Of a stretch of DNA of 32,268 bases, positions 1 through 7,685 are shown in pieces (the first letter of the stretch is position 1; the number at the start of each line of letters is the position of its first letter). This DNA comes from Deltaproteobacteria bacterium RIFOXYD12_FULL_57_12. GTDB taxonomy: Bacteria > Desulfobacterota > Desulfobulbia > Desulfobulbales > BM004. Below the pieces are notes generated by a model that was given only the letters and a program-made list of their open reading frames with translations, searched no databases and had not been told where the DNA came from. The stretch spans positions 5,885 through 38,152 of the forward strand of contig MGTE01000059.1 of the NCBI GenBank assembly GCA_001799275.1, written 5' to 3'. A program made the translations under genes and the position numbers.

Positions 1-257
1 CCGGCCGCATCAAGAACCTCGGGGTCAACAAGATAGGGATTGGCCTCGACGCCCGGCTGCTTGAGGAGAAAAATACCATTGTGGTCCGCCACCCATTTAC
101 GGGTCAACAGGATCTGTTTATGGAGCATGCGGGCCTGGAGGGCAGCCTGGGTAATAACCAGCTGCTGCTGAAAGGAGGAGGTTCGGTAAAAGGTGATCCC
201 GTAGGAAACGACAACCACCAGACCGACAAATATTAGAAACTTCGTCCTGAGCCGCAT
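1..257 (-). CDS. N-terminal part of a DUF3365-type membrane sensor (partial)
   Basis: Only the first 85 codons are in the window; the gene runs off the left edge. The reading begins MRLRTKFLIFVGLVVVVSYG, giving one hydrophobic membrane segment at about residues 6-20. It is followed by a stretch with ARMLHKQI, TRKWVADHNG and a later NPYLVDPE, which is the pattern of the DUF3365/Tll0287-like extracytoplasmic domain (RKW..xxNG then NPY). Proteins starting this way are usually sensor histidine kinases or related signalling proteins; the output domain is not visible, so kinase is inference. I chose the ATG at 257 because GGCAGG lies just upstream; an in-frame ATG at 281 is the alternative. The gene diverges from nrfHA, so it may sense nitrite or redox state for that operon. 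Confidence 0.75.
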   Translation of the reverse strand, partial: MRLRTKFLIFVGLVVVVSYGITFYRTSSFQQQLVITQAALQARMLHKQILLTRKWVADHNGIFLLKQPGVEANPYLVDPEVLDAA

Positions 258-427
258 GGGACACCTGCCGATGTCGAACATTCTCGCAGTCAGGCCGACC
301 GCGGTCCGCCACCGCTCCCGGAAACAACGCCTTGCCGGCCCGCTGCTCATTCTGTCTCCGTTGACATCGTGCAATTTCTGTTCCGCCCAGTTTTATCTAT
401 GCACAACCGCACACGACTGTCTGTTGT

Positions 428-493
428 GTAACCAACTGGTAACACCACGGTCAACCATACGTTACCAAAAAGTAACACCAAGGTAAACCATAA
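428..493. repeat. 33-bp imperfect tandem repeat upstream of nrfHA
   Basis: Two adjacent 33-base units (428-460 and 461-493) agree at 26 of 33 positions. Within them, 439-459 and 472-492 differ at only 2 of 21 positions. Each unit holds two GTAAC-like half sites separated by 6 bases (GTAAC/GTAAC in the first, GTTAC/GTAAC in the second). A degenerate third copy may start near 497. The period is close to three helical turns, and the block lies about 35-100 bases upstream of the -24/-12 element at 529-544. That is where enhancer sites for a sigma-54 activator are normally found. The regulatory role is inference. Confidence 0.65.
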
Positions 494-528
494 ACGGTTA
501 ACAAGCCGTAAATAAAGATAATTCAGCG

Positions 529-544
529 TGGCATCGAGCTTGCT
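529..544 (+). promoter_or_regulatory. Sigma-54 (-24/-12) promoter for nrfHA
   Basis: TGGCATC, four bases, then TTGCT matches the sigma-54 consensus TGGCACG-N4-TTGCW at all the key positions (GG at -24, GC at -12) with exact spacing. Transcription would start near 555, giving a leader of about 110 bases before nrfH. Tandem repeats just upstream would suit an enhancer-binding activator. Sigma-54-dependent control of nrfHA by the NrfS/NrfR two-component system is known in Desulfovibrio vulgaris, which makes the reading plausible here. Confidence 0.7.
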
Positions 545-665
545 ATCAATAACAGAAAGGGATGCCGCCGGGTTTCGCCCACAGAACCACTTGACGTTAT
601 GGCATCCCTTCCCCTGGAAGACGCAGAACGTGCATAATACAGGTTCCAACAGAGGAGGTGGGAGG

Positions 666-1127
666 ATGGGTGATAAGAAGAAAAGGATAGGCCTGTACGG
701 TCTTGCCGTGCTCGGCGCCGGGCTGGTTGTTGCCCTTTTCCTGCTGCTGGGCCCCCCAAAGCTGCTTGCCGAATCCGAGTCGCCGGTCTTCTGCGCCGGC
801 TGCCATGTGATGGAGGCGGAATATGAGGCATGGGACCATGCCGGGGCGCACCGGCGGATAAAATGCGTCGACTGCCATCTGCCCAATGAGGGCAGAGTTC
901 TACACTACACCTGGAAATCCATCGACGGCATGAAGGATGTCCTGGTGTTCTATTCAGGCAAGGTGCCCGAGCGGATCGCCATCACCAATCACGGCAAAGA
1001 AGTGGTCCAGGGCAACTGCATCAGATGCCATGAGACCACGGTGGGGCACATCGATCAGGAGCGTCTCTGCTGGGACTGTCACCGACGCATCGCCCACCGG
1101 CGGAGCGGCTCGATGCAGACACTATAA
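666..1127 (+). CDS. nrfH: NrfH, tetraheme cytochrome c quinol dehydrogenase subunit
   Basis: This 153-residue protein of the NapC/NirT/NrfH family takes electrons from menaquinol in the inner membrane and passes them to the periplasmic nitrite reductase NrfA. One N-terminal membrane anchor is seen at about residues 8-30. Four CxxCH heme motifs follow: CAGCH (43-47), CVDCH (67-71), CIRCH (118-122) and CWDCH (135-139), as expected for NrfH. The ATG at 666 is chosen because a long purine-rich ribosome site (GAGGAGG at about 652-658) sits just upstream; reading further upstream would add an unrelated N-terminus before the anchor. nrfA follows after 39 bases, so the two form an operon. Its likely promoter is the sigma-54 element at 529-544. 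Confidence 0.93.
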   Translation: MGDKKKRIGLYGLAVLGAGLVVALFLLLGPPKLLAESESPVFCAGCHVMEAEYEAWDHAGAHRRIKCVDCHLPNEGRVLHYTWKSIDGMKDVLVFYSGKVPERIAITNHGKEVVQGNCIRCHETTVGHIDQERLCWDCHRRIAHRRSGSMQTL

Positions 1128-1166
1128 TGAACGGCTGGAGCAAAACAGAGTGAAAGGAGGAGCGTC

Positions 1167-2651
1167 ATGAGAAACGGTTATGTTTGGTCCCTGGTCCTTA
1201 TCGCCTGCAGCGGTCTTTTTTTGCTTTCCGGCTGCCAGGCGCCCCAGAAAGCGGAGCCTGTCCGCCCGGTGAAGATTGCCGATGGCGAAGTCGATCCGGC
1301 GGAATGGGGCAAGGTCTATCCGGTCAACTACGATATGTGGAAACAAACCGCCGACCCAACCGCGGTCGGCAAGAGCAAGTATAAACGCGGCTTTGACGCC
1401 GACGGCATTACCTATGACAAGCTCTCGGAATTCCCCTATATGGCCCTGCTCTTCAACGGCTGGGGCTTTGGCGTCGAGTATAATGAACCGCGCGGCCATG
1501 CCTACATGCTCAAGGATCAGGTCATCATCGACTCCTCACGGGTGGGCGCCGGTGGCGTCTGTCTGACCTGCAAAACCCCCTATGCCCCCGCCCTTGAAAA
1601 AGAAAAAGGCCTGGTTTACTACAGCAGTTCGTGGGCCGAGGTCCGCGCCATGATCCCGGAAAAACACCAGGAACTGGGCGTGGCCTGTATCGACTGCCAC
1701 GACAACAAGGACATGACCCTGAAGCTCTCCCGCGAATTCACCCTGGGCAAGGCCCTGGCGGAATTGAAGGTCGACAGGAGTAAGGTGACCCATCAGGAGA
1801 TGCGCTCACTGGTCTGCGCCCAGTGCCACGTGACCTACAATATTAACAAGGACGAGAACAAGAAATCCGTGGGCGTCTATTTCCCGTGGCAGGGCAGCTC
1901 CTGGGGAAATATTCCGGTGGAGAACATCATCAAGCAGATCCGTGGCGACGAAACGGTCCGCGAGTGGACCCAGAAGGTGACCGGCTACCGGATGCCTTTC
2001 ATGCGTCATGCCGAATTCGAGTTGTTCTCGTTCAACAGCGTCCATTGGCAGGCCGGCGTCTCCTGCGTCGATTGCCATATGCCGTACACCAAGGTGGGCG
2101 CGGTCAAGGTTTCCGACCACCGGGTGATGAGCCCGCTCAAGAATGACATGAAGGCCTGCCAGCAGTGCCACACCGAAACGCCCGAATGGCTGCGCAACCA
2201 AGTCTTCGCGATCCAGGACCGGACAATATCAATGATGATCCGCTCCGGCTACGCCACCGCCACCGCGGCGAAACTCATCGAAAAGGCCCATCAACTGCGG
2301 GAGGCTGGCAAGGAAATCGACAACGGTCTTTATGAACAGGCCAAGGATTTCTACATGGAGGCATTCTTACGCACCCTGTACATCGGCGGCGAAAACTCAA
2401 CAGGATTCCACAACCCGACCGAGGCCATGCGGATTCTCGGCGACTCCACCGCCTTTGCCATGAAGGCCGAAGCACTCCTCCGGCAGGCCCTTACCAAGGC
2501 CGGCGAGAATGTGCCGATGGTCGTGGACCTCGAGCTGGATAACTACCTGAATGAGCGGGGCAAAAAGAAACTCATGACCCAACCGGGCGTGGAGATCGCG
2601 GACCCGTTCGGCGTCGAGGCCAAGCTGCGGCAGGTGCAACCCGCCAAATAG
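1167..2651 (+). CDS. nrfA: NrfA, ammonia-forming pentaheme cytochrome c nitrite reductase
   Basis: The 494-residue product catalyses six-electron reduction of nitrite to ammonium (ammonification, nitrite detoxification). The N-terminus has a lipoprotein signal with lipobox LSGC (Cys23), so the enzyme is probably tethered to a membrane. The active-site heme motif is the lysine-type CLTCK (132-136), which is diagnostic of NrfA. Four CxxCH motifs complete the five-heme set: CIDCH (174-178), CAQCH (217-221), CVDCH (300-304) and CQQCH (331-335). The start at 1167 has AAAGGAGG about 7 bases upstream. It is the second gene of nrfHA; in this arrangement NrfH is the electron donor. Length and motif order fit full-length NrfA. 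Confidence 0.95.
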   Translation: MRNGYVWSLVLIACSGLFLLSGCQAPQKAEPVRPVKIADGEVDPAEWGKVYPVNYDMWKQTADPTAVGKSKYKRGFDADGITYDKLSEFPYMALLFNGWGFGVEYNEPRGHAYMLKDQVIIDSSRVGAGGVCLTCKTPYAPALEKEKGLVYYSSSWAEVRAMIPEKHQELGVACIDCHDNKDMTLKLSREFTLGKALAELKVDRSKVTHQEMRSLVCAQCHVTYNINKDENKKSVGVYFPWQGSSWGNIPVENIIKQIRGDETVREWTQKVTGYRMPFMRHAEFELFSFNSVHWQAGVSCVDCHMPYTKVGAVKVSDHRVMSPLKNDMKACQQCHTETPEWLRNQVFAIQDRTISMMIRSGYATATAAKLIEKAHQLREAGKEIDNGLYEQAKDFYMEAFLRTLYIGGENSTGFHNPTEAMRILGDSTAFAMKAEALLRQALTKAGENVPMVVDLELDNYLNERGKKKLMTQPGVEIADPFGVEAKLRQVQPAK

Positions 2652-2662
2652 CATGTCTTCCC

Positions 2663-2696
2663 CCGGCATGCCCGCCATCAGCGGCTGGCATGCCGG
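2663..2696. terminator. Hairpin at the convergent end of nrfA and the small gene
   Basis: CCGGCATGCC at 2663-2672 pairs perfectly with GGCATGCCGG at 2687-2696. Inside the loop GCC and GGC can add three more pairs. It lies 12 bases after the nrfA stop and 38 bases beyond the end of the minus-strand small gene, so it could serve both. No run of T follows on either strand, so it is not a classical intrinsic terminator; it may act as a 3'-end stabiliser or a Rho-assisted stop. Confidence 0.55.
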
Positions 2697-2733
2697 TATC
2701 TCGTCCCCCCAAAGCAAGCCTTACCAAAAAAGA

Positions 2734-2931
2734 TCAGCACTGCGTTTTTTCATGGCCATGCCCGCCGCAGCCGCAGCCAGGCGCATGGTTCTTGTTAAGG
2801 CTCAACAGCAGTTCCCGCAATTCCGGCGGCGCATTTTCCAGGCAGTAAATCATGGCAGCCACCTGCTGCGGGCTGTTGTCGGCCGCATTCATACAGACCT
2901 CAAGGGCCTCTTCGAACGACTTGAATTCCAT
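2734..2931 (-). CDS. Small Cys/His-tailed protein of unknown function
   Basis: I do not recognise this 65-residue protein. A strong ribosome site (AAGGAGGAAAG directly before the ATG) supports it as a real gene. The first 45 residues look helical and acidic (FEEALEVCMNAADNSPQQVAA...), and the C-terminus is CGCGGHGHEKTQC, with Cys53, Cys55, His58, His60 and Cys65 clustered as in a metal-binding tail. Cys13 and Cys30 add two more thiols. It converges with nrfA and is separated from it by a hairpin. A metal-binding or redox-sensitive small regulator is possible, but no function is assigned. Confidence 0.7.
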   Translation of the reverse strand: MEFKSFEEALEVCMNAADNSPQQVAAMIYCLENAPPELRELLLSLNKNHAPGCGCGGHGHEKTQC

Positions 2932-3400
2932 CTTTCCTCCTTTGCTTCATCTTGATCGAGCTATCGATTTTTTGCACTCCACGTTATTCATTCCGCACCG
3001 CGGCCAACGGCCGCGTCATGCATTCACGGGCACGACCTCAAGGGGCGCACACCTGTAACGCGTCACTGTAGCCGCTGCATGTATTTTGTCAAATCCTGTT
3101 TTATGGATCTTCCAGCCCTTATTATCGTCCACGGAACACGGGCAATCTGCTGCGACATGTGAAAAAATCCAGCGTTCCACAAAAGTATTTCCTTGAAAAA
3201 TTATACGATTTCTCTATAGATACTTTCGCGGACGGATGAACGGACGACTTACAGTTCTATTCCGACCTGGCCTGACTTATGGCGCGAACAACTGCCAGAG
3301 CCGCCCGAAAGGTCGATGTGAGCCGCTTTATCAATGTCAGGACCGGGCGATACAGCCTCCTGCATCAGTTGGCTGCAGGGTATAAAGAGAGGATGCTCCC
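2932..3400. other. Gene-free stretch between the small protein and the CorA gene
   Basis: No convincing gene is seen in these 469 bases. The part next to 2931 must hold the promoter of the minus-strand small gene, but I see no clear hexamer pair. CGCGGCC at 2999-3005 and GGCCGCG at 3009-3015 form a tight 7-bp hairpin with a 3-base loop. A sigma-70-like promoter for the plus strand lies at 3193-3220. Confidence 0.5.
3193..3220 (+). promoter_or_regulatory. Candidate sigma-70 promoter for the CorA-FecR pair
   Basis: TTGAAA (3193-3198) and TATAGA (3215-3220) are separated by 16 bases in a locally AT-rich patch. The predicted transcript would have a leader of about 175 bases before the CorA-family gene. 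Confidence 0.4.
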
Positions 3401-4330
3401 ATGATACAATGGCTTCGTTCGGTAAACGGACAGCTGGTGGCGGCGGAAACCCGGGCGCAGTCGGAAATCATCCGTCTGGTGGCGCCCAGCAGCGAGGAAC
3501 TGGCTGCCGTATGTAAAATCACCGGCGCCCCCGAGGATTTCCTGCTGGCCGCGACCGACCGTTTTGAACGGCCGCGCATCGAAACCGAGAACGGCGCCAG
3601 CCTGGTAATCATCCGCGTCCCTCACGAAGACACCAAATCGGATGTCCCGTATATGACCGTATCCTTCGGGATCATTCTCACGCCCAGCCACATCATAACC
3701 GTCTGCGCCGTGGAATCGCCGGTCTGGGACACCCTGCAGCGGGCAAAAACCAGAATGCCCTTGCCCGCCAATCGCATCGCCTTTCTCTGCGCCCTGTTCA
3801 TGCAGGTCGCCCGTCTTTACCTGGAATATCTGTACAGAATCAGAAACGAGGCAGATTCTGTCGAGCGGGAAATTCATCACTCCATGAAGAATATCATGCT
3901 GATCAGGATGTTGAATCTGGAGAAATGTCTGGTTTATTTCACGACATCGCTGCGGGCAAATGAACCCATGTGGGATCGAATCCGCAAGATCTATGGCCGT
4001 GAACTTTCCGAAGAGGAACAGGACCTGCTCGACGACGTGCGGATCGAATTCCGGCAGGCCCAGGAATTGGCCGATATCCACAGCAACATCCTGAGCGGCA
4101 TGATGGACGCCTTTGCCTCCATTATTTCGAACAACCTGAACGTGGTGATGAAGTTCCTCACCGCCGTCACCATCATCCTGATGATCCCGACGCTCATCGC
4201 CAGCGTCTTTGGCATGAACGTCGAGTTGCCGTTCCAGCAATCGCCGCATGCCTTTTTAATCACAATGGTTTTATCAGTCGTGCTGTCGGCCATCGGCGTT
4301 ATTTTCTTTCTGAAAAAAAAGCTTTTTTGA
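3401..4330 (+). CDS. CorA-family magnesium/divalent metal channel
   Basis: This 309-residue protein belongs to the CorA (MIT) family, pentameric inner-membrane channels that carry Mg2+ or other divalent cations. The signature GMN tripeptide is present in FGMNVELPF, at the end of the first of two C-terminal membrane segments (about residues 252-272 and 284-304). The remaining N-terminal portion is the cytoplasmic alpha/beta and long-helix funnel typical of the family, and it ends with a lysine-rich tail (FFLKKKLF). The start at 3401 has AGAGAGG about 8 bases upstream. The following FecR-like gene begins 18 bases after the stop, so the two are probably cotranscribed. Mg2+ versus Co2+, Ni2+ or Zn2+ specificity cannot be read from the sequence. 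Confidence 0.87.
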   Translation: MIQWLRSVNGQLVAAETRAQSEIIRLVAPSSEELAAVCKITGAPEDFLLAATDRFERPRIETENGASLVIIRVPHEDTKSDVPYMTVSFGIILTPSHIITVCAVESPVWDTLQRAKTRMPLPANRIAFLCALFMQVARLYLEYLYRIRNEADSVEREIHHSMKNIMLIRMLNLEKCLVYFTTSLRANEPMWDRIRKIYGRELSEEEQDLLDDVRIEFRQAQELADIHSNILSGMMDAFASIISNNLNVVMKFLTAVTIILMIPTLIASVFGMNVELPFQQSPHAFLITMVLSVVLSAIGVIFFLKKKLF

Positions 4331-4348
4331 TGGGCAAAGGTGGAGGTC

Positions 4349-5491
4349 ATGCAACGTTTTTCGATTTGTTTTCTGGCCACGGTGATTCTGGTCTGGACCG
4401 GCACGACGTCAGCCGCAATCGACCTGAAGAAATTCGGCAGAATCATCAACACCGAGGGTCAGGTCACCCTTGTACACCACGACGGCAAACGTGCGGCCGG
4501 CGCCCCGAATCTGCCATTGCAACCCGGCGACCGGCTGATCACGGGCGAGAACGGTGTGGTCAGGTTCCTGCTTGATGAAGGGTATTTCTTTACCCTTTTT
4601 GAAAAATCAGCGGCAACCATTGATGAACTGGTTCTCTTCGATCCTGAAAAATCACCGGCCCTGCTCCTGGAAGCAGGCCACCTGCAGACCGAGCAGGCCT
4701 TTCGCGTAAACTCGATCGGCCTGGCGCTGCCGGTTATTTATACCCCGGGCGTTATCATTCAGACGAAAATCGCCACATTCGATACCGTGGTCTCTCCAGA
4801 CGGCACCACCGCCATTGCGGTTAAACAGGGATTGATCAAGATAAAAAGGGAGCGAGACTGGCTAACCCTTTCCGGAGGAGAAAACGTGGTGCTCGGCATG
4901 GACGGCCAGCCGGACGAATCCGCCCTGAACCTTCCCGGCCAGAACGACACGGTGCGACAATGGCGCAAGGCACAGACGGCCAAGCTGGCGGCCGGACTCA
5001 AGAGAACACTGCCGCAACTGCACGCCACCTTTGAACAAGCCACAACCAGCCTCCAGGAAGAGATCAAACACCTGACCGAAGTGGCCCGCAGTCTTGACGA
5101 ACCGCTGACTGCCCAAAAGAACGGCCTGGAGCAGAGCCGTAAATACGATCAGACCCTGGGCAGACAGATGAGCGTCCGCCAGAAAACCTTTGACCAGCGG
5201 ACCGGGTGGTTCAGGGAAAAACTGAACCGGGTGACAGTGCTGGCCGGTCTGCTGCCGCGGCTTGACCAGGAGCTCACCGCGTCAGGCACGGCGGCCGACA
5301 ACGAAAGCCGCGCCCAGCTTAAAATTGAGCTTGAGTTCGTCAAAACGAAAATGCCGGGACTCCAAAAACAGACTGCCGCTATGATCGATGTCATCCGGCA
5401 GATCGACGCAAGAAACCGTGAACTAGCCGCATTGCAAGCCAAAACCGAATCGAGATACAAAGCCGGCCTGGAGGTCATCAAAGACAAGTAA
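4349..5491 (+). CDS. FecR-domain exported protein with C-terminal coiled coil
   Basis: The 380-residue product starts with a signal peptide (hydrophobic core about residues 5-16, cleavage probably after TTSA). Residues about 35-170 resemble the FecR domain: NTEGQVTLVHHDGKR, LQPGDRLITGENG, then VVSPDGTTAIAVKQG. Residues about 205-380 are rich in Glu, Lys, Gln and Leu and look like a long coiled coil. It lacks the cytoplasmic anti-sigma part of true FecR regulators, so it more likely acts in the periplasm or at the envelope. I chose ATG 4349, with AAAGGTGGAGG upstream, over the GTG at 4340, though the closest Shine-Dalgarno bases are tight to that ATG. The function is unknown; coupling to the CorA gene suggests an envelope or ion-related role. 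Confidence 0.75.
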   Translation: MQRFSICFLATVILVWTGTTSAAIDLKKFGRIINTEGQVTLVHHDGKRAAGAPNLPLQPGDRLITGENGVVRFLLDEGYFFTLFEKSAATIDELVLFDPEKSPALLLEAGHLQTEQAFRVNSIGLALPVIYTPGVIIQTKIATFDTVVSPDGTTAIAVKQGLIKIKRERDWLTLSGGENVVLGMDGQPDESALNLPGQNDTVRQWRKAQTAKLAAGLKRTLPQLHATFEQATTSLQEEIKHLTEVARSLDEPLTAQKNGLEQSRKYDQTLGRQMSVRQKTFDQRTGWFREKLNRVTVLAGLLPRLDQELTASGTAADNESRAQLKIELEFVKTKMPGLQKQTAAMIDVIRQIDARNRELAALQAKTESRYKAGLEVIKDK

Positions 5492-5505
5492 ACCCGGCCG
5501 GTTTT
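5490..5505. terminator. Short bidirectional hairpin between the FecR-like gene and recQ
   Basis: AAACC (5490-5494) and GGTTT (5500-5504) flank a five-base loop, with a T run to 5505. It overlaps the stop codon of the FecR-like gene and lies 9 bases from the convergent recQ stop. The stem is only five pairs, so this is a weak call based mostly on position. Confidence 0.35.
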
Positions 5506-5513
5506 CCCATGTG

Positions 5514-7328
5514 TTAGCTTTCACCTACACTGCAAAAGCTACGAATCTCGGCCATGAACTCGGCGCCGTAGCGTTCGAGCTTATGAAGGCCGACGCCGTG
5601 GATGCGCAGGAATGCCTCGTTATCGGCCGGCAGATAAGCTGCCATCTCGGCCAGGCTGGTGTCGCTGAAAATAACGAACGGCGGCACCCCGGCCTCCTCG
5701 GCCTTTTTTTTCCGCAGGGCCCGCAGTGCATCAAAAAGCGTCCGGTCATAATCCAGATCGCCGGCCGGCCGGCGGCCGATTTTCTTTTCAGCCACCGGTT
5801 TGACGCGCGGCGCGGCCATGGTCAGCTGCTGTTCGCCACGCAACAGCGGCCGGGCGGCATCAGTCAGCTTCAGCACTGAAAAATTACCCACGTCCTGTTC
5901 CAGATAGCCGTGGTACACCAGATGGCGCAGCAGGCCGCCCCAGTATTCCTGACTTTTATCACTGCCGATGCCGTAAGTGGACAGCCGGTCGTGACGCAGC
6001 TGCAGGAGCCGCTCTTTCTTGGCACCGCGCAGCACATCGATCACATGCCCCATGCCGAACCGCTGTCCGACCCGATAAATACAGGATAACGCCTTGCGGG
6101 CGTCTTCAGTGACATCGTGCAGCACCGGCGGATTCAGGCAGACGTCGCAGTTGCCGCAGTCCGCTTCCAACGGTTCGCCGAAATAACCGAGCAGAATCCG
6201 CCGCCGACAGCTGGTAGCCTCGGCAAACCCCACCATGGAGTTCAGTTTATGCAACTCAATCCGCTTCCGTTCCGGGTTGTGCGTGTTGTCGATTAAACCG
6301 CGAGCCACGGCGATGTCCCCATAACCGAACAGCAGCAGGGCCTCGGCCGCCAGGCCATCCCGGCCGGCCCGGCCAGTCTCCTGATAGTAGCTTTCGATAT
6401 TTTTCGGAATATCGTAATGCACCACGTAGCGGACATTGGATTTGTCGATCCCCATGCCAAAGGCCACCGTGGCCACGATAATCCGAATATCGTCCCGCAG
6501 AAAATCATCCTGCACCGCCTTCCGCTCTGCCGCCGCCAGGCCGGCATGATAGGCTGCCGCGCTGAAACCGGCCGTCACCAGCCGATCCACCACCTGTTCC
6601 ACCCGCTTGCGGCTCAGGCAGTAAACAATACCCGCTTCATCGACCCTGTTTTTCAGAAAGGCGCTCAACTGATCAAAGGGTTTCTTCTTCTCCAGCACCG
6701 AATACCGGATATTCGGCCGGTCGAATCCCGAAACAAAAGAAAGCGCCTGTTGCAGACGAAGGCGCTCAAGAATGTCCTTACGGGTGTGGGCCTCGGCCGT
6801 GGCGGTAAGCGCGATGAGCGGCACCCGGGGGAAATGGCTGCGCAATTGACCGAGCCTGATGTATTCCGGCCGGAAATCGTGGCCCCACTGAGAAACGCAG
6901 TGCGCCTCGTCAATGGCGAACAGGGCGATTGGCAGCCCTTGCAACCGCTCAAGGAATTCCTCACTCATCAGCCGCTCCGGGGCAATATACAGCAGATCCA
7001 GCTTGCCTTCGTGCAGCATGGCCAGCACCCGGCGGGCCTCAACACTGTTCAGCGACGAATTATAAAAGGCGGCACGCACACCGCAGGCAACAAGACTGTC
7101 CACCTGATCCTTCATCAGGGAAATAAGTGGCGAAACCACGACGCCCACACCCGGCCGATGCAGGGCCGGAATCTGATAACAGAGCGATTTGCCGCCGCCG
7201 GTAGGCATCAGGACAAAAACATCCTCGCCGTTAATTAAACAGTCGATGATCTCCTGCTGGGGAGCACGAAAGGTTTCGTATCCGAAGATTTTTTTGAGAG
7301 TTTCGCGAGGTGTATTATCCATAGACAT
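5514..7328 (-). CDS. recQ: RecQ, ATP-dependent 3'-5' DNA helicase
   Basis: The 604-residue protein is a full-length RecQ. It unwinds DNA with 3'-5' polarity in recombination and repair of stalled forks. Motif I (Walker A) is MPTGGGKSLCYQ at about 41-52, motif II is the DEAH box in AIDEAHCVSQWGHDFRPEY, and motif VI is QETGRAGRDG. A zinc-binding RQC part follows with CRRRILLGYFGE and CGNCDVC, then a winged helix. The C-terminal HRDC domain is visible near the end (FDALRALRKKKAEEAGVPPFVIFSD...). The ATG at 7328 gives MSMDNTP; a second ATG sits two codons later, and neither has a strong ribosome site. It is convergent with the FecR-like gene and transcribed alone, probably from the extended -10 at 7416-7424. 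Confidence 0.95.
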   Translation of the reverse strand: MSMDNTPRETLKKIFGYETFRAPQQEIIDCLINGEDVFVLMPTGGGKSLCYQIPALHRPGVGVVVSPLISLMKDQVDSLVACGVRAAFYNSSLNSVEARRVLAMLHEGKLDLLYIAPERLMSEEFLERLQGLPIALFAIDEAHCVSQWGHDFRPEYIRLGQLRSHFPRVPLIALTATAEAHTRKDILERLRLQQALSFVSGFDRPNIRYSVLEKKKPFDQLSAFLKNRVDEAGIVYCLSRKRVEQVVDRLVTAGFSAAAYHAGLAAAERKAVQDDFLRDDIRIIVATVAFGMGIDKSNVRYVVHYDIPKNIESYYQETGRAGRDGLAAEALLLFGYGDIAVARGLIDNTHNPERKRIELHKLNSMVGFAEATSCRRRILLGYFGEPLEADCGNCDVCLNPPVLHDVTEDARKALSCIYRVGQRFGMGHVIDVLRGAKKERLLQLRHDRLSTYGIGSDKSQEYWGGLLRHLVYHGYLEQDVGNFSVLKLTDAARPLLRGEQQLTMAAPRVKPVAEKKIGRRPAGDLDYDRTLFDALRALRKKKAEEAGVPPFVIFSDTSLAEMAAYLPADNEAFLRIHGVGLHKLERYGAEFMAEIRSFCSVGES

Positions 7329-7415
7329 TTCGGTGCGTCATGAACTCCGGCTACGGCTGTATGTTTTGTTTGTGACGATGGACCGGACCACCTACCGGTC
7401 TCCTGCCCTGCCGAG

Positions 7416-7424
7416 ATTATAGCA
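7416..7424 (-). promoter_or_regulatory. Extended -10 promoter for recQ
   Basis: On the minus strand the sequence reads TGC then TATAAT, a perfect extended -10 element; no good -35 is visible, which is normal for this class. The leader would be about 80 bases. It contains a 6-bp inverted repeat (GACCGG at 7381-7386 with CCGGTC at 7395-7400). Confidence 0.55.
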
Positions 7425-7539
7425 CGATTTCCGACAAGAAACACACCCTGCGTTTCTCTCTATCGAATGGCAGAATAATGCCGGTCATTTGCAGACACGG
7501 GATTGCCCAGCCTGATTTTTTGTATTATCGTCTTTTGTA

Positions 7540-7557
7540 ACTAATCAGGTGGTTAGT
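7540..7557. promoter_or_regulatory. 18-bp near-palindrome, possible operator upstream of arfB
   Basis: ACTAATCA, GG, TGGTTAGT forms an 18-base palindrome with one mismatched pair. Another TTAGT occurs shortly downstream at about 7575, and TAGG/CCTA arms lie between. The block sits between the divergent recQ and arfB genes, so it could bind a repressor for either. No regulator is identified and the call is tentative. Confidence 0.3.
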
Positions 7558-7685
7558 CTGTAGGTATTTAGCCTATTAGTGATGGAATATTAAAGGATAA
7601 GGTCTGTTTTGGTCCCGCCAATTCGTACATTTTTTTGACTACCAGACTACAGTCTAACAAACCAAACAACCTGCGTCACCGGCAG

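Noticed and set aside
347-886. 179-codon minus-strand frame over the nrfH promoter and 5' part
   Set aside because: It conflicts with nrfH, which has four heme motifs and a strong ribosome site.
3280-3297. TGGCGCG...TGCC as a second sigma-54 promoter
   Set aside because: The distance between the GG and GC elements is one base too long, which is not tolerated by sigma-54.
6417-7238. 273-codon plus-strand frame inside recQ
   Set aside because: Shadow of recQ; His/Gln-rich composition without domain features.
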